This document shows, in pieces, positions 1-12,977 of a stretch of 64,000 nucleotides of DNA (the first letter of the stretch is position 1; every line of letters begins with the position of its first letter). Below the pieces are notes generated by a model. It was not told where the DNA came from and made no database searches. It saw only the letters and a list, made by a program, of their open reading frames with translations. The stretch spans positions 415,559 through 479,558 of the forward strand of contig NW_019775891.1 in NCBI RefSeq assembly GCF_001039355.2, in the 5' to 3' direction. The translations under genes were made by a program, and so were the position numbers. The stretch comes from Lingula anatina (Eukaryota > Brachiopoda > Lingulata > Lingulida > Lingulidae).

Positions 1-69
1 TTTTTGCTTGCGTATTTGACCTTAAAATAGTAATTGATTAACTGTAAAATTTGACCTAATAATATTCAC

Positions 70-178
70 CTTTAAAAGCCGTCAGTACGGCCTGAATCTG
101 GTCTATGGTATTGATGCCCACGTAGTCAAATATCAGTGCCTGGCCAGTAGACGTCCAATCCCTTAACCCTTGCTCTGC
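70..178 (-). CDS. Exon 4 of the CUB-like gene (short; last visible exon)
   Basis: The exon has 36 codons plus one base between the acceptor TTTCAAAAG (weak polypyrimidine tract) and the donor AAAG|GTGAAT. It contains the pattern Ser-Thr-Gly-x-Ala-Leu-x-Phe-Asp-Tyr, which resembles the C-terminal part of CUB domains (SSGxxLxVxFxSD). It starts in phase 0, matching exon 3. The gene continues to the left of the window. Confidence 0.5.
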
Positions 179-304
179 CTTTTGAAAGTAATGTTTCATT
201 ATGTAAATCAAAGTTGCTCTTTTTAAGATGACAATCTGGCCGTTTTAAAAATATGTCGATAACTGATTGAGTTATCAATGCTCTGTGATTTCTAGACGCA
301 CACG

Positions 305-356
<52 letters not shown>

Positions 357-3132
357 TTAAAATATAGCCAGCAGAAAATCAAGTGACTGGCCTGTCAATT
401 AATAAGACTAAGGCCGAACAAAATGTTCATTTCATAAATCGCCCTAAAACAAGTGCAGTCCATAAGTAAACCTGCTGGTTGTTTTGTTCAATTGGCAGCT
501 TCTCACAATATAAATTGACATCTTTTTACTTATTATTATTATTATTTTTACCCAAGACAGACCTTAGTGATGTGAAGTCAACTCCAAAAATGATGTTAAG
601 TTAAAAACCAATACATTACCTTTGGCAAGGAAGTCCCTCTATCTTCAGGGTAGACTTCTTGGACACTTAATTCTCTCTCAAAAACAGAGACGTACTCCTT
701 CACAAGCATCTTTAACCCGAACCATCTTCCCTCCGTCAAACTGTTGCCAGTGGAGTTATCAATTACATCCAGCCTAAAAAATGTGTTACTTGCCTTAGGA
801 AATAGCTTATCTTTATATACATTGTCTAACATCAGTCATTTATAATAGTCTTTTTTATTAATCTATTTATTCGTTTATTATCATCATCATTATAATCAGT
901 GCGCGCGCTTAAAAGTCCTACCCAATCAAAAAAAAAAAAAAAAAAAAAAAAATTGTAACTTTTCGTAACTGTCTTCAAGGGTTCTTTACTTCAACCAAGA
1001 TTAAACTTGGCATTTTATAGGTAATTATCAAGCCTATTCAAAGACTTCTTGAAAAAAAAAGATTAACTAAATAACTTGATCGCCCCTTAACAGATCGCCG
1101 CCTTGGGTCTGAAATATTGAAGAACTTTTCTGAAAAATGGGGTTGAAATAGTAAGTACTACAGTAGGCAAACTTTACCCATTCTCATCTAGGCGCCTAAC
1201 CATCCACGTGCTCAAGCCAAAGGCAAAGGACGAAGGACCATATCTTTTCTTCAGGCCAACTTGGAAAGGAATCACCCAGTGAATTAACAGACGCTCATCC
1301 GGGTTCTTGGCTTTGAACGTCACTCTACAGGTCTGCGTTGAGTTGTCACTGCTCCCCCCTTCAGGCTCGTTGAAAAGATGGATACTGTTGTTGACGGTCA
1401 CTATCTGTCCACAATGATCGGCAAGGGTCATTCTGGGGCCTTTGACTGAAATACGTTTAATACACCCCTTAAATATACAGTATTATACTATACAATATTG
1501 AAGCGTGACTGCATGGCGTTTTAACAAGTGTACATGTTCTAGTACACATGTAGGCCTACGTGTAAGATATAGGCCTACATATACCAGTTACAGAGGTGTC
1601 AAAAGAAGAAACAATTCATCACCGCAATTTATAGGACAGGGTTAAGTGGACACCTTACGCCTAATTTCATCCACCAGGTGTTTTTTAAGAAAACGATTTT
1701 CGTCGAAAAATATAGTCTTGCCATCGATTATGAGGGAGTTTTGCCGACTTTGTTGAGTCTGGGACAAATAGGCCTAAATCGGTTTTATTCGCCCAAGATT
1801 GCATTTAAAACAAGGCAGCAAAGCTGTCAATGTATTGAAATATCACATTATGCTTAAAAGCATAAACACCACCAAATTTTAATCATGTACAACTGTTGCA
1901 CTGTGGACATTCCGAAAATGTAACTGGTGCATGGGAGTTCAGTCTCACCTTGCAAATACCTACGAGTATGAGTGTAAATGCGCGGTTTTAAAGAAGTGTT
2001 TTATTATTATTATTATCAAATGGAAAACTCTTTTATTTATTCCATTACACCATGCTCAGGCCCGTAGCCAGGGGGGGTTCAGAGGGTTCGAAAGAACCGC
2101 CCCTTTTGCTGGGAAAAGGTCCACTCTGGGTAAAATTCGATCTAGGTACATAAAGTTTTTATGGAAAAAGGTCCACTTTTTCAGAAAAAGACCCCCCCCC
2201 TTTTGAAATTGCTGGCTACAGGCCTGATGCTTAACACTATTTTATACCGACACACAGAACTATGACAGAACACACAGCCATGTGTAACGACTGCGAATTC
2301 CGTCACCCTAAATGCGATTTTTTAACGGCACAAATCAAAATCCCATTATCATAAACGTCAGTCCAAGACCAAGTTGGTTTAATCACACAACCACGCCATT
2401 AAGAAGATACTGATATGGAGTACTCAAATAACCCGGGGTGCTACAAGGTCATAGCAATTTGTGTTCAATATGTTGAAAACAACCTTGGCTACACTTATTT
2501 TACGGGCGAAAACGGGTTTTAAATACCTGAAACTAACTGTAGAATATCTTGTTGGGCCAACTAGAACTGGCAATGAAATTACCGACGTCGGTGTCACATT
2601 ATAAATTAGAGACTTTCATGTATAAGGCAAGTGGGGGAAATGCTGTCTACTAGTATAGTATATGTACCAAGGATTTGTCTGTCCGACCGTCTTTTTATAC
2701 AGGATTTTCCGAGTCACTCCTACAGTTTCTGAAAACTATTATATTAATATATTTTACAAATTTAACAAAATTTTAAAACTCATTTTTGGAACAATATCAT
2801 TTGATATGCTCAACCCAGATGGTGGTACACACTCAAAAGGCGTTCATGCTTAAAGAACAGATTCACATTAACCTGACAACGGCATTCAGAGTTATAGTTC
2901 CCTGAACTAAACTTTAACTATACCTGACATACGCTCTACGCCCCGAGTATGCCAGCTACCATCAGTGGTGATTCCCAGAATACTCTGGATGTCAATGCGA
3001 CCCCGCCCCAATTCTTTTACTAGCTAATAGTTTAGTCTTTGTCGGCTGTCTATATGTTCACTTACTTTGGCCACTGCCGCTGTTTATGCACAGCATTAAG
3101 AGTAGACCTGTGCACGCCTTTAACACATTCAT
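70..3132 (-). CDS. Secreted CUB-like domain protein, partial gene (exons 70-178, 620-773, 1178-1445, 3066-3132)
   Basis: Four coding exons on the minus strand join in frame: 3066-3132 (67 nt), 1178-1445 (268 nt), 620-773 (154 nt) and 70-178 (109 nt), giving 199 codons plus one base. The model is open at the left edge. Splice phases match at every junction (1, 2 and 0). Residues 1-22 are a signal peptide with a leucine-rich core, so the product should be secreted. The mature part has cysteines at about 34 and 62 followed by alternating hydrophobic residues as in the first half of a CUB domain. A later segment, TSTGQALIFDYVG near residue 172, resembles the second half. Only one cysteine pair is visible where a classical CUB has two. 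N-glycosylation sequons lie near residues 41, 57 and 118. The exon model is firm, but the CUB assignment is a fold-pattern inference and no specific function can be given. Confidence 0.62.
307..354. repeat. (TG)n microsatellite, 24 units, in an intron of the CUB-like gene
   Basis: Uninterrupted TG repeat of 48 bp between exons 3 and 4 of the CUB-like gene. Confidence 0.97.
620..773 (-). CDS. Exon 3 of the CUB-like gene
   Basis: The exon lies between the acceptor TTTTTTAG and the donor CAAAG|GTAATG. It encodes 51 whole codons after one base that completes a glycine codon with exon 2. It carries the sequon NST near residue 118 and an acidic, aromatic-rich stretch with no cysteine. It ends in phase 0, which the next exon continues. 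Confidence 0.55.
1178..1445 (-). CDS. Exon 2 of the CUB-like gene: N-terminal half of the domain
   Basis: The exon lies between the acceptor TATTTCAG and the donor GG|GTAAAG, with 88 whole codons and 2 bases at each end. It holds both cysteines (DHCGQ and TQTCRVTF) and the segment DERLLIHWVIPFQ, which fits the CUB pattern of Cys followed by a beta strand of the form x-V-x-A...R-L-x-I. Codon composition is richer in GC than the surrounding introns, as expected of coding sequence. Confidence 0.6.
2057..2226. mobile_element. CAGGCCCGTAGCCAG-ended MITE (family A), 5-bp target duplication ATGCT
   Basis: A 170-bp element in the first intron of the CUB-like gene. Its ends are imperfect inverted repeats: CAGGCCCGTAGCCAG on the left and CTGGCTACAGGCCTG on the right. 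The 5-bp sequence ATGCT flanks both sides (2052-2056 and 2227-2231). The inside contains the family sequence GGTCCACT, repeated, and runs of G and C. There is no coding capacity. Other copies in the window are at 19034-19138 and 26947-27111, with older relatives at 13575-13740 and 19759-19924. The ends look hAT-like, but the 5-bp duplication is shorter than the usual 8 bp, so the superfamily is open. Confidence 0.85.
3066..3132 (-). CDS. Exon 1 of the CUB-like gene: signal peptide
   Basis: The exon encodes 22 residues starting at the ATG at 3130-3132: a lysine near the start, a run of Leu/Met/Ile/Cys, then small residues (Ser-Gly-Ser-Gly-Gln). This is a standard signal-peptide layout with cleavage expected near the end of the exon. 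It stops at a strong donor, A|GTAAGTG, in phase 1, which matches the phase of the exon at 1178-1445. A TATA-like stretch (TATATAG on the minus strand) near 3244-3251 could be the core promoter. The exon was found by looking for a phase-1 leader upstream of the CUB-like exons. Confidence 0.6.
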
Positions 3133-3633
3133 TGTCCCAGCTCGTAATATACAAAAACCCCGTCTCTCTGTGTGTATCTGCTAACACTTGACTTTTTTTC
3201 CAACGAAACGTCCGCTATGCAATGGCTAGTATCTGCTGATTAACTATATAGATAAATGCCTAAAATAGCCAGTACTATCAGGTTCTAGCGTACTTTTGTC
3301 TGCGTATGAAAACGAGATTTTGGCCTAATTTCTGCAAAGCGGCGTCTTCATGACTCTGTAGCTAGTCGGGATAGACAAGCGGTTCAGCTGCATAAAATAA
3401 TGAACACGGCAGAGCAGTTAGAGCGGCAGGCAGATTATCGAGCTGTTATGTAGGCTTTACATTTCGTCTCTGCAGAATCGACTGTCTGTTCCCGGCCCAA
3501 TACTTGAACAATGAAAGTGACGTCAGTGGTTTGTTTATGAAATAGCAAGACTGCGCAGGCGATTTCTTGCATAACCCAAGTGACGTACACAGTAGCCGGT
3601 CACTGACCTATGCATCTATACACATATTCTCAG

Positions 3634-3635
<2 letters not shown>

Positions 3636-3711
<76 letters not shown>
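3636..3711. repeat. (TA)n microsatellite
   Basis: About 76 bp of TA repeat with a single TT interruption near 3701. Confidence 0.95.
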
Positions 3712-4320
3712 GGTCCATTTAACACGTTACTTTTTATTTAAACTAAGGGAGAGAAAGAATTGCTTGACCAACTGGAACTTAACTTACATCAGTCTACCAA
3801 CTTAAAACATTGAAAAAAAATAATTACTTTATGTATCTGTTCTGACGCAAAAAAAAAAGTTAATGGGCCAAAATTTAAACCTTCGTTACTGTCGCTCGCA
3901 GCACACTCTTCAATCTAACTAGTTTTATTTTACTAAAGTAGAAGATTTGTAACTTGTCAGATACATTTCCTATAGGCCTACGTCTGACATGCGTGTATGT
4001 GGGCATTTATACACAGGTCTATACTTAATTTATAAAACAAGATTCATGTATATCGCTCTAGCAACATGTGTACCGTAGTAATTATAGATAGTTAACGTAA
4101 AAAAGAAACACTTCACGGTTTTGTTAATTGCAGTTAAAATTTATTTAGTCCAATAAATAACTCCGAGATACACAGCTTATATAAAACATATAAGATAAAT
4201 GTTATTAAAATTTATTTGGCAATAAAAGTTAGTCCATATAAATATATCCCAGATACACATCTTACTATAAAACATATACGATGTAAATGTATGTATTACA
4301 AAATACACGGAGTTGAGCGC

Positions 4321-4326
4321 TTTATT
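4321..4326 (-). terminator. Candidate polyadenylation signal AATAAA for the NLR gene
   Basis: First AATAAA on the minus strand downstream of the NLR stop codon, about 440 nt away. Position and motif only; no transcript evidence. Confidence 0.35.
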
Positions 4327-4767
4327 CATTCATTTTTGTAAAATGCAAAAAAATTGCAATATAACTAACTGAAATTTTTTATCAAATGCAAGCTGTACTG
4401 TTATCAAATATCAAGTTACCGGAGTAGCTTGGCGTCAGTCTAGAGATTTCAGTAAATTGAGGTCAATTAAATAATTTGCAACAGGTTTTGGGCATCCCTT
4501 CAAAAAGAATACGTATATCAATATCAAATTCCCCTGCCGTTAGTGTAAGTAATTTCCACTGGATTGTCCCAATGCCTAAACTAAAGTACTCAAGCATTGT
4601 CAGCTGGTTCTTAACTTACTTTCAAAAATAAACAAAGGACGTACTTCTTGACAAAACTGGCCATGTAGCAACAGATTGTATGTAAGAGATAATGCCACGG
4701 TAATACCTGGGTGGCTCATTCAAATGAAGTATCACCGACATACAGTATAATCCAGATGGTTTTCCTT

Positions 4768-6811
4768 TTAAGTAATGGTAAATATTCTTCGATCTGTGAC
4801 ATGACCTGCCTTCACCTCATTGCAGACATCTCTCACAGCTACATAGCCATCGTCCTCGTACCTCTTCCCAGTGCAAACTGGGCACAAACTATTGGGCTGC
4901 TGCATCGATCTAGTGTTGAAATGATCGTCACTACTCTCCCTAATCTCGTCAGCATAATTGCTGTCGGGGACCTGGACGTTTACTTTCAGACACAACGGAA
5001 GGCTCTTTTGGCCAACTTTGCATATACAAAGGTATCGCAACCCTAGATCATAGCGCGTGAAAACTTGCCTATCGACTACTGCATGCACGTGGAGTTCTAC
5101 AATGCTGCTCTTGGAGAGATCGCTCAACATCTTCTTCATGTGACATGGGTTAACAGCACCGTTGCCTGCCAGACCTAAATACAACAAAGGTGACGTCTTC
5201 TCAAGATTGCCAGAATGCAAGAGACTCCCCCAAATATCCCAAACATCTGCATTATTGCGAGAAACATCAAAGCAAACCAGATTTCTAAACCAAGGACAAT
5301 GTATAGCTTCGCGGACACCAGTCAGAGAGAGTCGGTTCCGCGACAGATCCAGCCAAACGAGGTGATGGCTTTCACGCAGTCCGGACTCTAAGAGACCCAC
5401 AAGCTCTGCGTCATTCATGCGTATATTTGCCAAGGACAAGTGCGCCAAATTCTCCGTGACCGGACTCTTAAGGCCAGGGACTGCAACTCCCCAGCCTGTC
5501 GATTCGGGTTCTTCGTGAACACAAAGTTGCTCCAAAGTAGAAGTGCTTGTTGAACTCATTCTATCAAATGAGGAAATGACTCCAACACTTCGGAGGTATT
5601 TCAGAGACAGGACCATCGTCTTAATACCAAGAGGGCAAGGTATGTTGAACGTGCTTCCCATTGTTCCCAGACCCTTTAAATTTGGCGTTAATTTCACATA
5701 TAATGACTTTAAGTACGGGACCTCTTGCTTAGTTCTGAGCAGTTGGGTCAATCCTGAAAAATGCCTGCGAACAGAACCGTCAATTATCAATATTTTAGGG
5801 TTCAAGGCATCATGTGATATCAAACACTGAGTCATTCGTTCCTTCGTGAAAGAAGACTCGGGATTTAAAGTGATCTTCCAAGGCAAGCACCCCGACAGAG
5901 CAACAGGAACGTTTACATGGTACATTTCTTCTAACACTTCCCACTTCCAATCTACGGGAAAATCATCGACCAAAATCTTCACGAGGGATCTGGCGTTTTC
6001 TTCATCTCCCCGCTTGGCATAGAGGCCACCCATAAATATGAGTATGTTTAGGATACGCCTAGCCAGAGGAACATCCAGCTGGGAGAAGAAGTCGGCTAAT
6101 GGGCGTGTAAGTATCCAGCTAGCAGCTAGAAACTCTTGCACAGACTTGTGAGGGAAGCTGTACATCTCTGTGCGACGCACACGAGCTACAGATAATTCTT
6201 TGTTCAAAAACCCTAATGACTTCGCATCGGTGCCTACGCCCAAACGATCAAGTTCTGTGACATCAAACCCTAAGATATTCTGACGGATGCCCTCGTAGGC
6301 CAGCCGGCAAACATCGGAAATGGACCTCTGGACTTCCTGAGGCAAGTCACTGCCATGCATCTGAATGTTATGTTTACTGCAATACCGACGAGCTATACAG
6401 TAGACTATTTCCTGGTAAAGTTCAGTCATGGAATCGGGCACTTTACAGTCCTGATCCTCCCATATGATACATAACAGAACCACGTTCAAGGGAGTAGTGA
6501 CCAGTTCTTTCACAAACCGATTTGTGTCCAGAAAACTGAACACCTTTTCTATGAAAGGACCCTCTTTCTCTGGAAAGTACTTCCTTACAAAGTGTTTTGC
6601 ATTTTCTGTTGTGAAACCTTTGTTCACCATGTGCTTTTCAGAATATTGTAGCAATTCTTGCAAGCACTCAGGCCTGGTTGTTATTAAGACACTGCTGTGA
6701 CGGAAAATCCTCTTCGTTATAAGTTGCTTCAGGTTTGTGGATCGGACATCCTTTAGCTCATCATAACCATCGATAATGAACAGGATTTTACTTTGATTGG
6801 AAGAAAGATAT
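4768..6811 (-). CDS. NLR last coding exon: Walker B, NACHT helical region and leucine-rich repeats
   Basis: 680 codons plus TAA (4768-4770) after the acceptor TTTTCTAG. Walker B with the extended acidic motif DGYDEL lies near the start, followed by the sensor-type segment VLITTRPE and then NACHT-associated helices with FPHKSVQEFLAA. Leucine-rich repeats of the form LxxLxLxxNxL follow and are clearly recognisable only for about three units (LAHLSLANIRM, LVWLDLSRNRL, LVCFDVSRNN). The C-terminal tail has a single CPVC pair and no recognised domain. The long intron-free exon is usual for this gene family. Confidence 0.9.
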
Positions 6812-8334
6812 CTAGAAAATATAAAATACCATTTAAATGTGTAAATAAAAGATATGAAACTCTTCCCTTTACAGACGTACGCAAACAGATTAATATAGCA
6901 AATAATAAAATCGGAACAACGCTCTTACAAAGGTAACATTTTGCAGGCTGCAATATGTACGTATCATGTAGCTTTGGAATGTTAGGTTAAATATTGATGA
7001 CATAAATGATTAAACATTGCAAAAAACTTAAATTAATTCTACGCTAAAATATTTTTAAGACATTTTAAGCTAAAATGTATCAAATATGTTCAACAACCCT
7101 TTGAGTGCTTACAGAAGACAAAAAAGACAAAGATAACGCCAGCAAAAACACTGGTAATGGAAGACTGTATTCAAAGGTAAACATTAAGCATTTTTCAAAA
7201 TAAGCATTTATAATAATGTTTACACAATGCTCCAGAAATACCTGAAAAATGCATCTTTGTCCATAACAACGTCAGACGGCAGAAGGTCTTGAAATAGAGC
7301 ATCTTCTATCTTTCCTGTAATAAATATCTTCTCTTACACAGTGTTCAGATGGGCTAAAGCTTTGAAGTTAAAATTAAAAAAAAACTGCTTTGGATCTAAA
7401 ACACAACACAAACAATTAAATTTTACCAGTGAGACCTGTAGCTAAAAGACATTTAGTCTCTCTCTCTCTCTCTCTTTCAGTGAGATGGCACTGTCCTTTA
7501 TATACAGGTATACAGTTATCTGGTAGGCTACTGATGCATCTAAGACCAGCCTAAACTTATTAATGCTCATAAACCTAAAGCAAGTCTTAACTTTGCTCTG
7601 AATATGTTTTATGGATATTACATATAGCTCAATTTTTCAAAATAGCAGTAAAACCTAACATTTGTACACCTGAATTATTTTTTCTTCATTATATTCATAG
7701 CAGAGAACAACAAAAGACTTGCTAATGGTACAATAAGAAAAGAGCAGAAAAGAAAAAACAAAGGATGGTCCCACGAACTTCAAAACACAGCCAGGAAACA
7801 ACAGACTTCTTTAAGTGTGAAATCAGATATCTTTGAACATGAATGTTAAACAATGGGTGATGGAAATATCTTGCCACCATTACCTATCAGGTGCCTGGCT
7901 TCAATAAGAAACAGGAACTGAAATTCATGTAGTTGGTATGGTTTTGCATCGTGGTTTGCCCAGTCGTAGGCCAGTTTTCTACACAGGGTTGTCTTTCCCG
8001 AGCCAGGCGAGCCGCTTACAACTAGGCGCTTTGGAACCTTCCCAGTTGGGCCTCGGAAAATGTCTTCCAGCTGAACATTTCTACAAAAAAAAATACAGAA
8101 GCTATGAATAAAAAAAATTCTCAATGAATGGCAATAAAAGGTAAGTGCATAAAAATATGAGTTAAAATATGTTAATTATTCAAGTAATGTCATACTATGT
8201 GACTAAGTGACTAATAAAGCAACTGTGAAATACTTTAGATTAAGCATGTAAGATTTTGAATAATTTTAATTAATTGCTTAACTTCAAGACCTGGCAAAGT
8301 AACACAAAAAAGGTTGTTGTTGTTGTGTGTGTGT

Positions 8335-8373
<39 letters not shown>

Positions 8374-9695
8374 AGGGGGGGGGGTAAAGGCCACATCATT
8401 TTGCAGGTAGAAAGAGAGAGGGAACACAGTGAAAAGCAATCAGTCATACTGATATGATCACACCCAGTTCTAGACTGTCACTGTACCAATTTGCCTTACT
8501 CGGAACTTTTGTAGATTTCCAAATTGGTGAAAACATCAGCGACATGCAGTGAATTGAATTCCTCACACCATGGAATAGGGTTGAGCTTGGTGGTCGAGGT
8601 CAGGTACCAGTCCTTCAGTTCACTCTGAACTGTGTCTACAAGTTCTTGATGATCCACTGAAAATAAACATGCATACACTTATTTGCTTTCACGACCTTTG
8701 AAATCTATGTGGGAGCAATAGTACAGTAAGTTCTAACAATAAAAATATTATACTCATTTTGGAAATACTTAATTTGGCTAAAATCATGGAACATTTTTTT
8801 CTTCTTGATTTTATGTACCATGTATAAACTCATTTTAATCTTAAACTGATGTTAGCTGGCTTCAACAAATCAATACCTTTACTTCATTATGTTGATGTTT
8901 TCTTAGCTGTTTTCCATTTAGTTTTTTAAGTATTTGATGAAATTATAATTGAAACTTTTGATACATCATAAAAATATCTAAATTACCGGACTCATGGGAT
9001 AAAAATCTTGTATTTAAGGATGAATATTGGAAAGATGACTCAAACAGGCAATTTTTCTCCTTCATAAGATTGGAAAGTTCAGCAAATTTATCCACTAGTA
9101 TTTCTTTCAGTTCTTTTTCTTCAAGATACTGTCGTCTTAATTCGTTATGGTATGCCTCCTCATGTTCAGGGTCAATTGAAGATATCTTCAGCTCATCTAC
9201 TTTTTCCTGACAGACTCCTAAACGTACAACAGCATCAGAAACAGTCTGCCAAATGTTGTCAAAGTCAGCATCTGAAATGTCAGTGGTTTGGGGATGTGCT
9301 ATCTTGTTTCTTTGATGTTTAATTGTCACTGCATCTTGCAGGTGTTGAGGAACACCACTAGAGTGCGCCACCAGTGGGTTATCCCAACCTTTCCACCTTG
9401 GGGAATAATTATTTGGATCATAAAATTGTCGCAATAAAAAGAACAGCAAAGTAATGTCAAATGTATTGATATCTGGATCGGCGGCACCTGGTGGAAACAG
9501 TAATGTGTACTGAGGGTGGGCCAGAAGACGTCTTTGTCCTCTTTGGGGTTTGTAAAAACCTGTTAACAACTTTGCATTGGCTGTCAGAAACTGCTTCAAT
9601 GTTAACCCCTGGAGAATGTGCTGGACAAAGAAACATTGCAGAGCTTCCGTTCCTAACTGTATTAACAAACTGCTCAGTTTGGCAAAATTCTTCAT
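4768..9695 (-). CDS. HEPN-NACHT-LRR (NLR-type) receptor, complete, five coding exons
   Basis: Coding exons on the minus strand are 8987-9695, 8500-8656, 7884-8080, 7242-7314 and 4768-6811. They sum to 3180 nt, or 1059 residues plus TAA, with every splice phase compatible. Domain order: a DZIP3-like HEPN domain at about 1-160 with the R-x4-H motif RNKIAH (129-134), a coiled linker at about 162-215, a pre-NACHT segment at 238-288, and a NACHT ATPase with Walker A GSPGSGKT (312-319) and Walker B ILFIIDGYDEL (388-398). The NACHT-associated motif FPHKSVQEFLAA follows at 598-609, then degenerate leucine-rich repeats, clearest at about 833-903. Such proteins are cytosolic pattern-recognition NTPases that oligomerise on activation, and HEPN domains with R-x4-6-H are often RNases. 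The ATG at 9695 is chosen because the acceptor-defined exon has an in-frame TGA just upstream and the ATG has A at -3. The ligand is unknown. Confidence 0.88.
7242..7314 (-). CDS. NLR coding exon 4: 73-nt NACHT mini-exon
   Basis: Between the acceptor TTACAG and the donor CAG|GTATTT. It encodes KIEDALFQDLLPSDVV plus the following few residues, joining the P-loop exon to the Walker B exon. The exon is too short to stand out as an open frame, but the phases (1 in, 1 out) and the family pattern around ALFQDLLP make it convincing. Confidence 0.85.
7884..8080 (-). CDS. NLR coding exon 3: NACHT Walker A (P-loop)
   Basis: 197 nt between the acceptor TTTTGTAG and the donor ATAG|GTAATG. It encodes the P-loop SGSPGSGKTTLC followed by RKLAYDWA and the strand FLFLIEARHLI, as expected for NACHT NTPases. 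The P-loop lysine and threonine are present, so nucleotide binding should be intact. Confidence 0.9.
8279..8384. repeat. 38-bp dispersed repeat end plus (TG)n and G-run in an NLR intron
   Basis: Positions 8279-8316 are identical to 11361-11398. In this copy the block runs directly into TTG and TG microsatellite (8317-8371) and a G-run (about 8375-8384). It may be the end of a short interspersed element with a simple-repeat tail. It lies in the intron between NLR coding exons 2 and 3. Confidence 0.7.
8500..8656 (-). CDS. NLR coding exon 2: pre-NACHT segment
   Basis: 157 nt between the acceptor TTATTTTCAG and the donor CGA|GTAAGG. It encodes the conserved lead-in to NACHT domains in this family (Leu-x-x-Trp-Tyr, then LNPIPWCEEF and a V-A-D-V-F-x-N-L strand). 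It enters in phase 1 and leaves in phase 2, matching both neighbours. Confidence 0.85.
8987..9695 (-). CDS. NLR coding exon 1: DZIP3-like HEPN domain
   Basis: 236 codons plus one base, ending at the donor CCG|GTAATT. The exon itself probably starts at 9707 after the acceptor TTTTTTCAG, leaving 12 nt of 5-prime UTR, so a non-coding first exon lies further right and was not located. Features include a helical N-terminus, the aromatic segment around PRWKGWDNP, the motif RNKIAH, and a charged helical tail rich in Glu and Lys. The match to the HEPN family found at the N-terminus of invertebrate NLRs and in DZIP3 rests on this motif spacing and overall pattern. Confidence 0.85.
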
Positions 9696-9707
9696 GCTTT
9701 TGGTTCA

Positions 9708-12574
<2,867 letters not shown>

Positions 12575-12591
12575 GGCCATGTATTTCCAAA

Positions 12592-12847
12592 AGAAATGAA
12601 ATGGAGGTGGGCAGGACATGTCAAAAGAATGAAGGACAATAGGTGGACAATCAGGCTTACAGAATGGACCCCAAGGTATGGACAAAGAAAAAGCGGAAGG
12701 CCGGTCAAACGATGGAGGGATGAATTAGATGACTACTGGAAGTCTTGGAAGAAGAAGCCTTGGCCAAACTGGAAATCTGAGGCTCAGGATAGGAAACAAT
12801 GGAAAAAGCATGCTGAGGCCTTCGTCCAACAGTGGAACACTATAGGC
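12592..12847 (+). mobile_element. 5-prime-truncated LINE, ORF C-terminus (copy 1, cut by assembly N)
   Basis: It encodes the C-terminal tail of a non-LTR retrotransposon reverse-transcriptase ORF: WAGHVKRM, then RWTIRLTEW, a GRPVKRWRD motif and ending in the AQDR...AFVQQW signature. It starts right after the target sequence TATTTCCAAA (12582-12591). The single N at 12848 cuts it just before the stop. It is 5-prime truncated and dead. The sequence matches copies at 12978-13249 and 19145-19416 almost exactly, because all three are the same locus read from overlapping contigs. Confidence 0.85.
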
Positions 12848-12848
12848 N
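12848..12848. other. Single-N assembly join
   Basis: Sequence to the right restarts with GGCCATG (12849-12855), already present at 12575-12581, and then repeats the LINE tail. This shows two overlapping contigs that were joined without merging. Confidence 0.85.
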
Positions 12849-12855
12849 GGCCATG

Positions 12856-12967
12856 TAAGGCCGGAGGATTAACTGTATATATAATTTACTTTTTGTTTTG
12901 TTTTGTTTAATATTGTATTCTGCTCGGAGACGGTTAAATAAAGAATCTATCTATCTATCTATCTATC
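12856..12967 (+). mobile_element. LINE 3-prime end with (ATCT)n tail, present on one haplotype only
   Basis: About 112 bp ending in TTAAATAAAG followed by ATCT repeats. It separates GGCCATG from TATTTCCAAA; the other contig has these two directly adjacent (12575-12591). It therefore reads as a polymorphic insertion of a severely 5-prime-truncated non-LTR element. It is a different family from the adjacent LINE tail, which ends in ATG repeats. Confidence 0.65.
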
Positions 12968-12977
12968 TATTTCCAAA

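Larger units (their letters stand above)
3133..4767. other. Intergenic region between the CUB-like gene and the NLR gene
   Basis: No gene seen. The right part (4321-4767) is the likely 3-prime UTR of the NLR gene. A polyadenylation signal AATAAA on the minus strand (4321-4326) lies about 440 nt past its stop codon. The left part should hold the promoter of the CUB-like gene. An AT microsatellite lies at 3636-3711. Confidence 0.6.
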
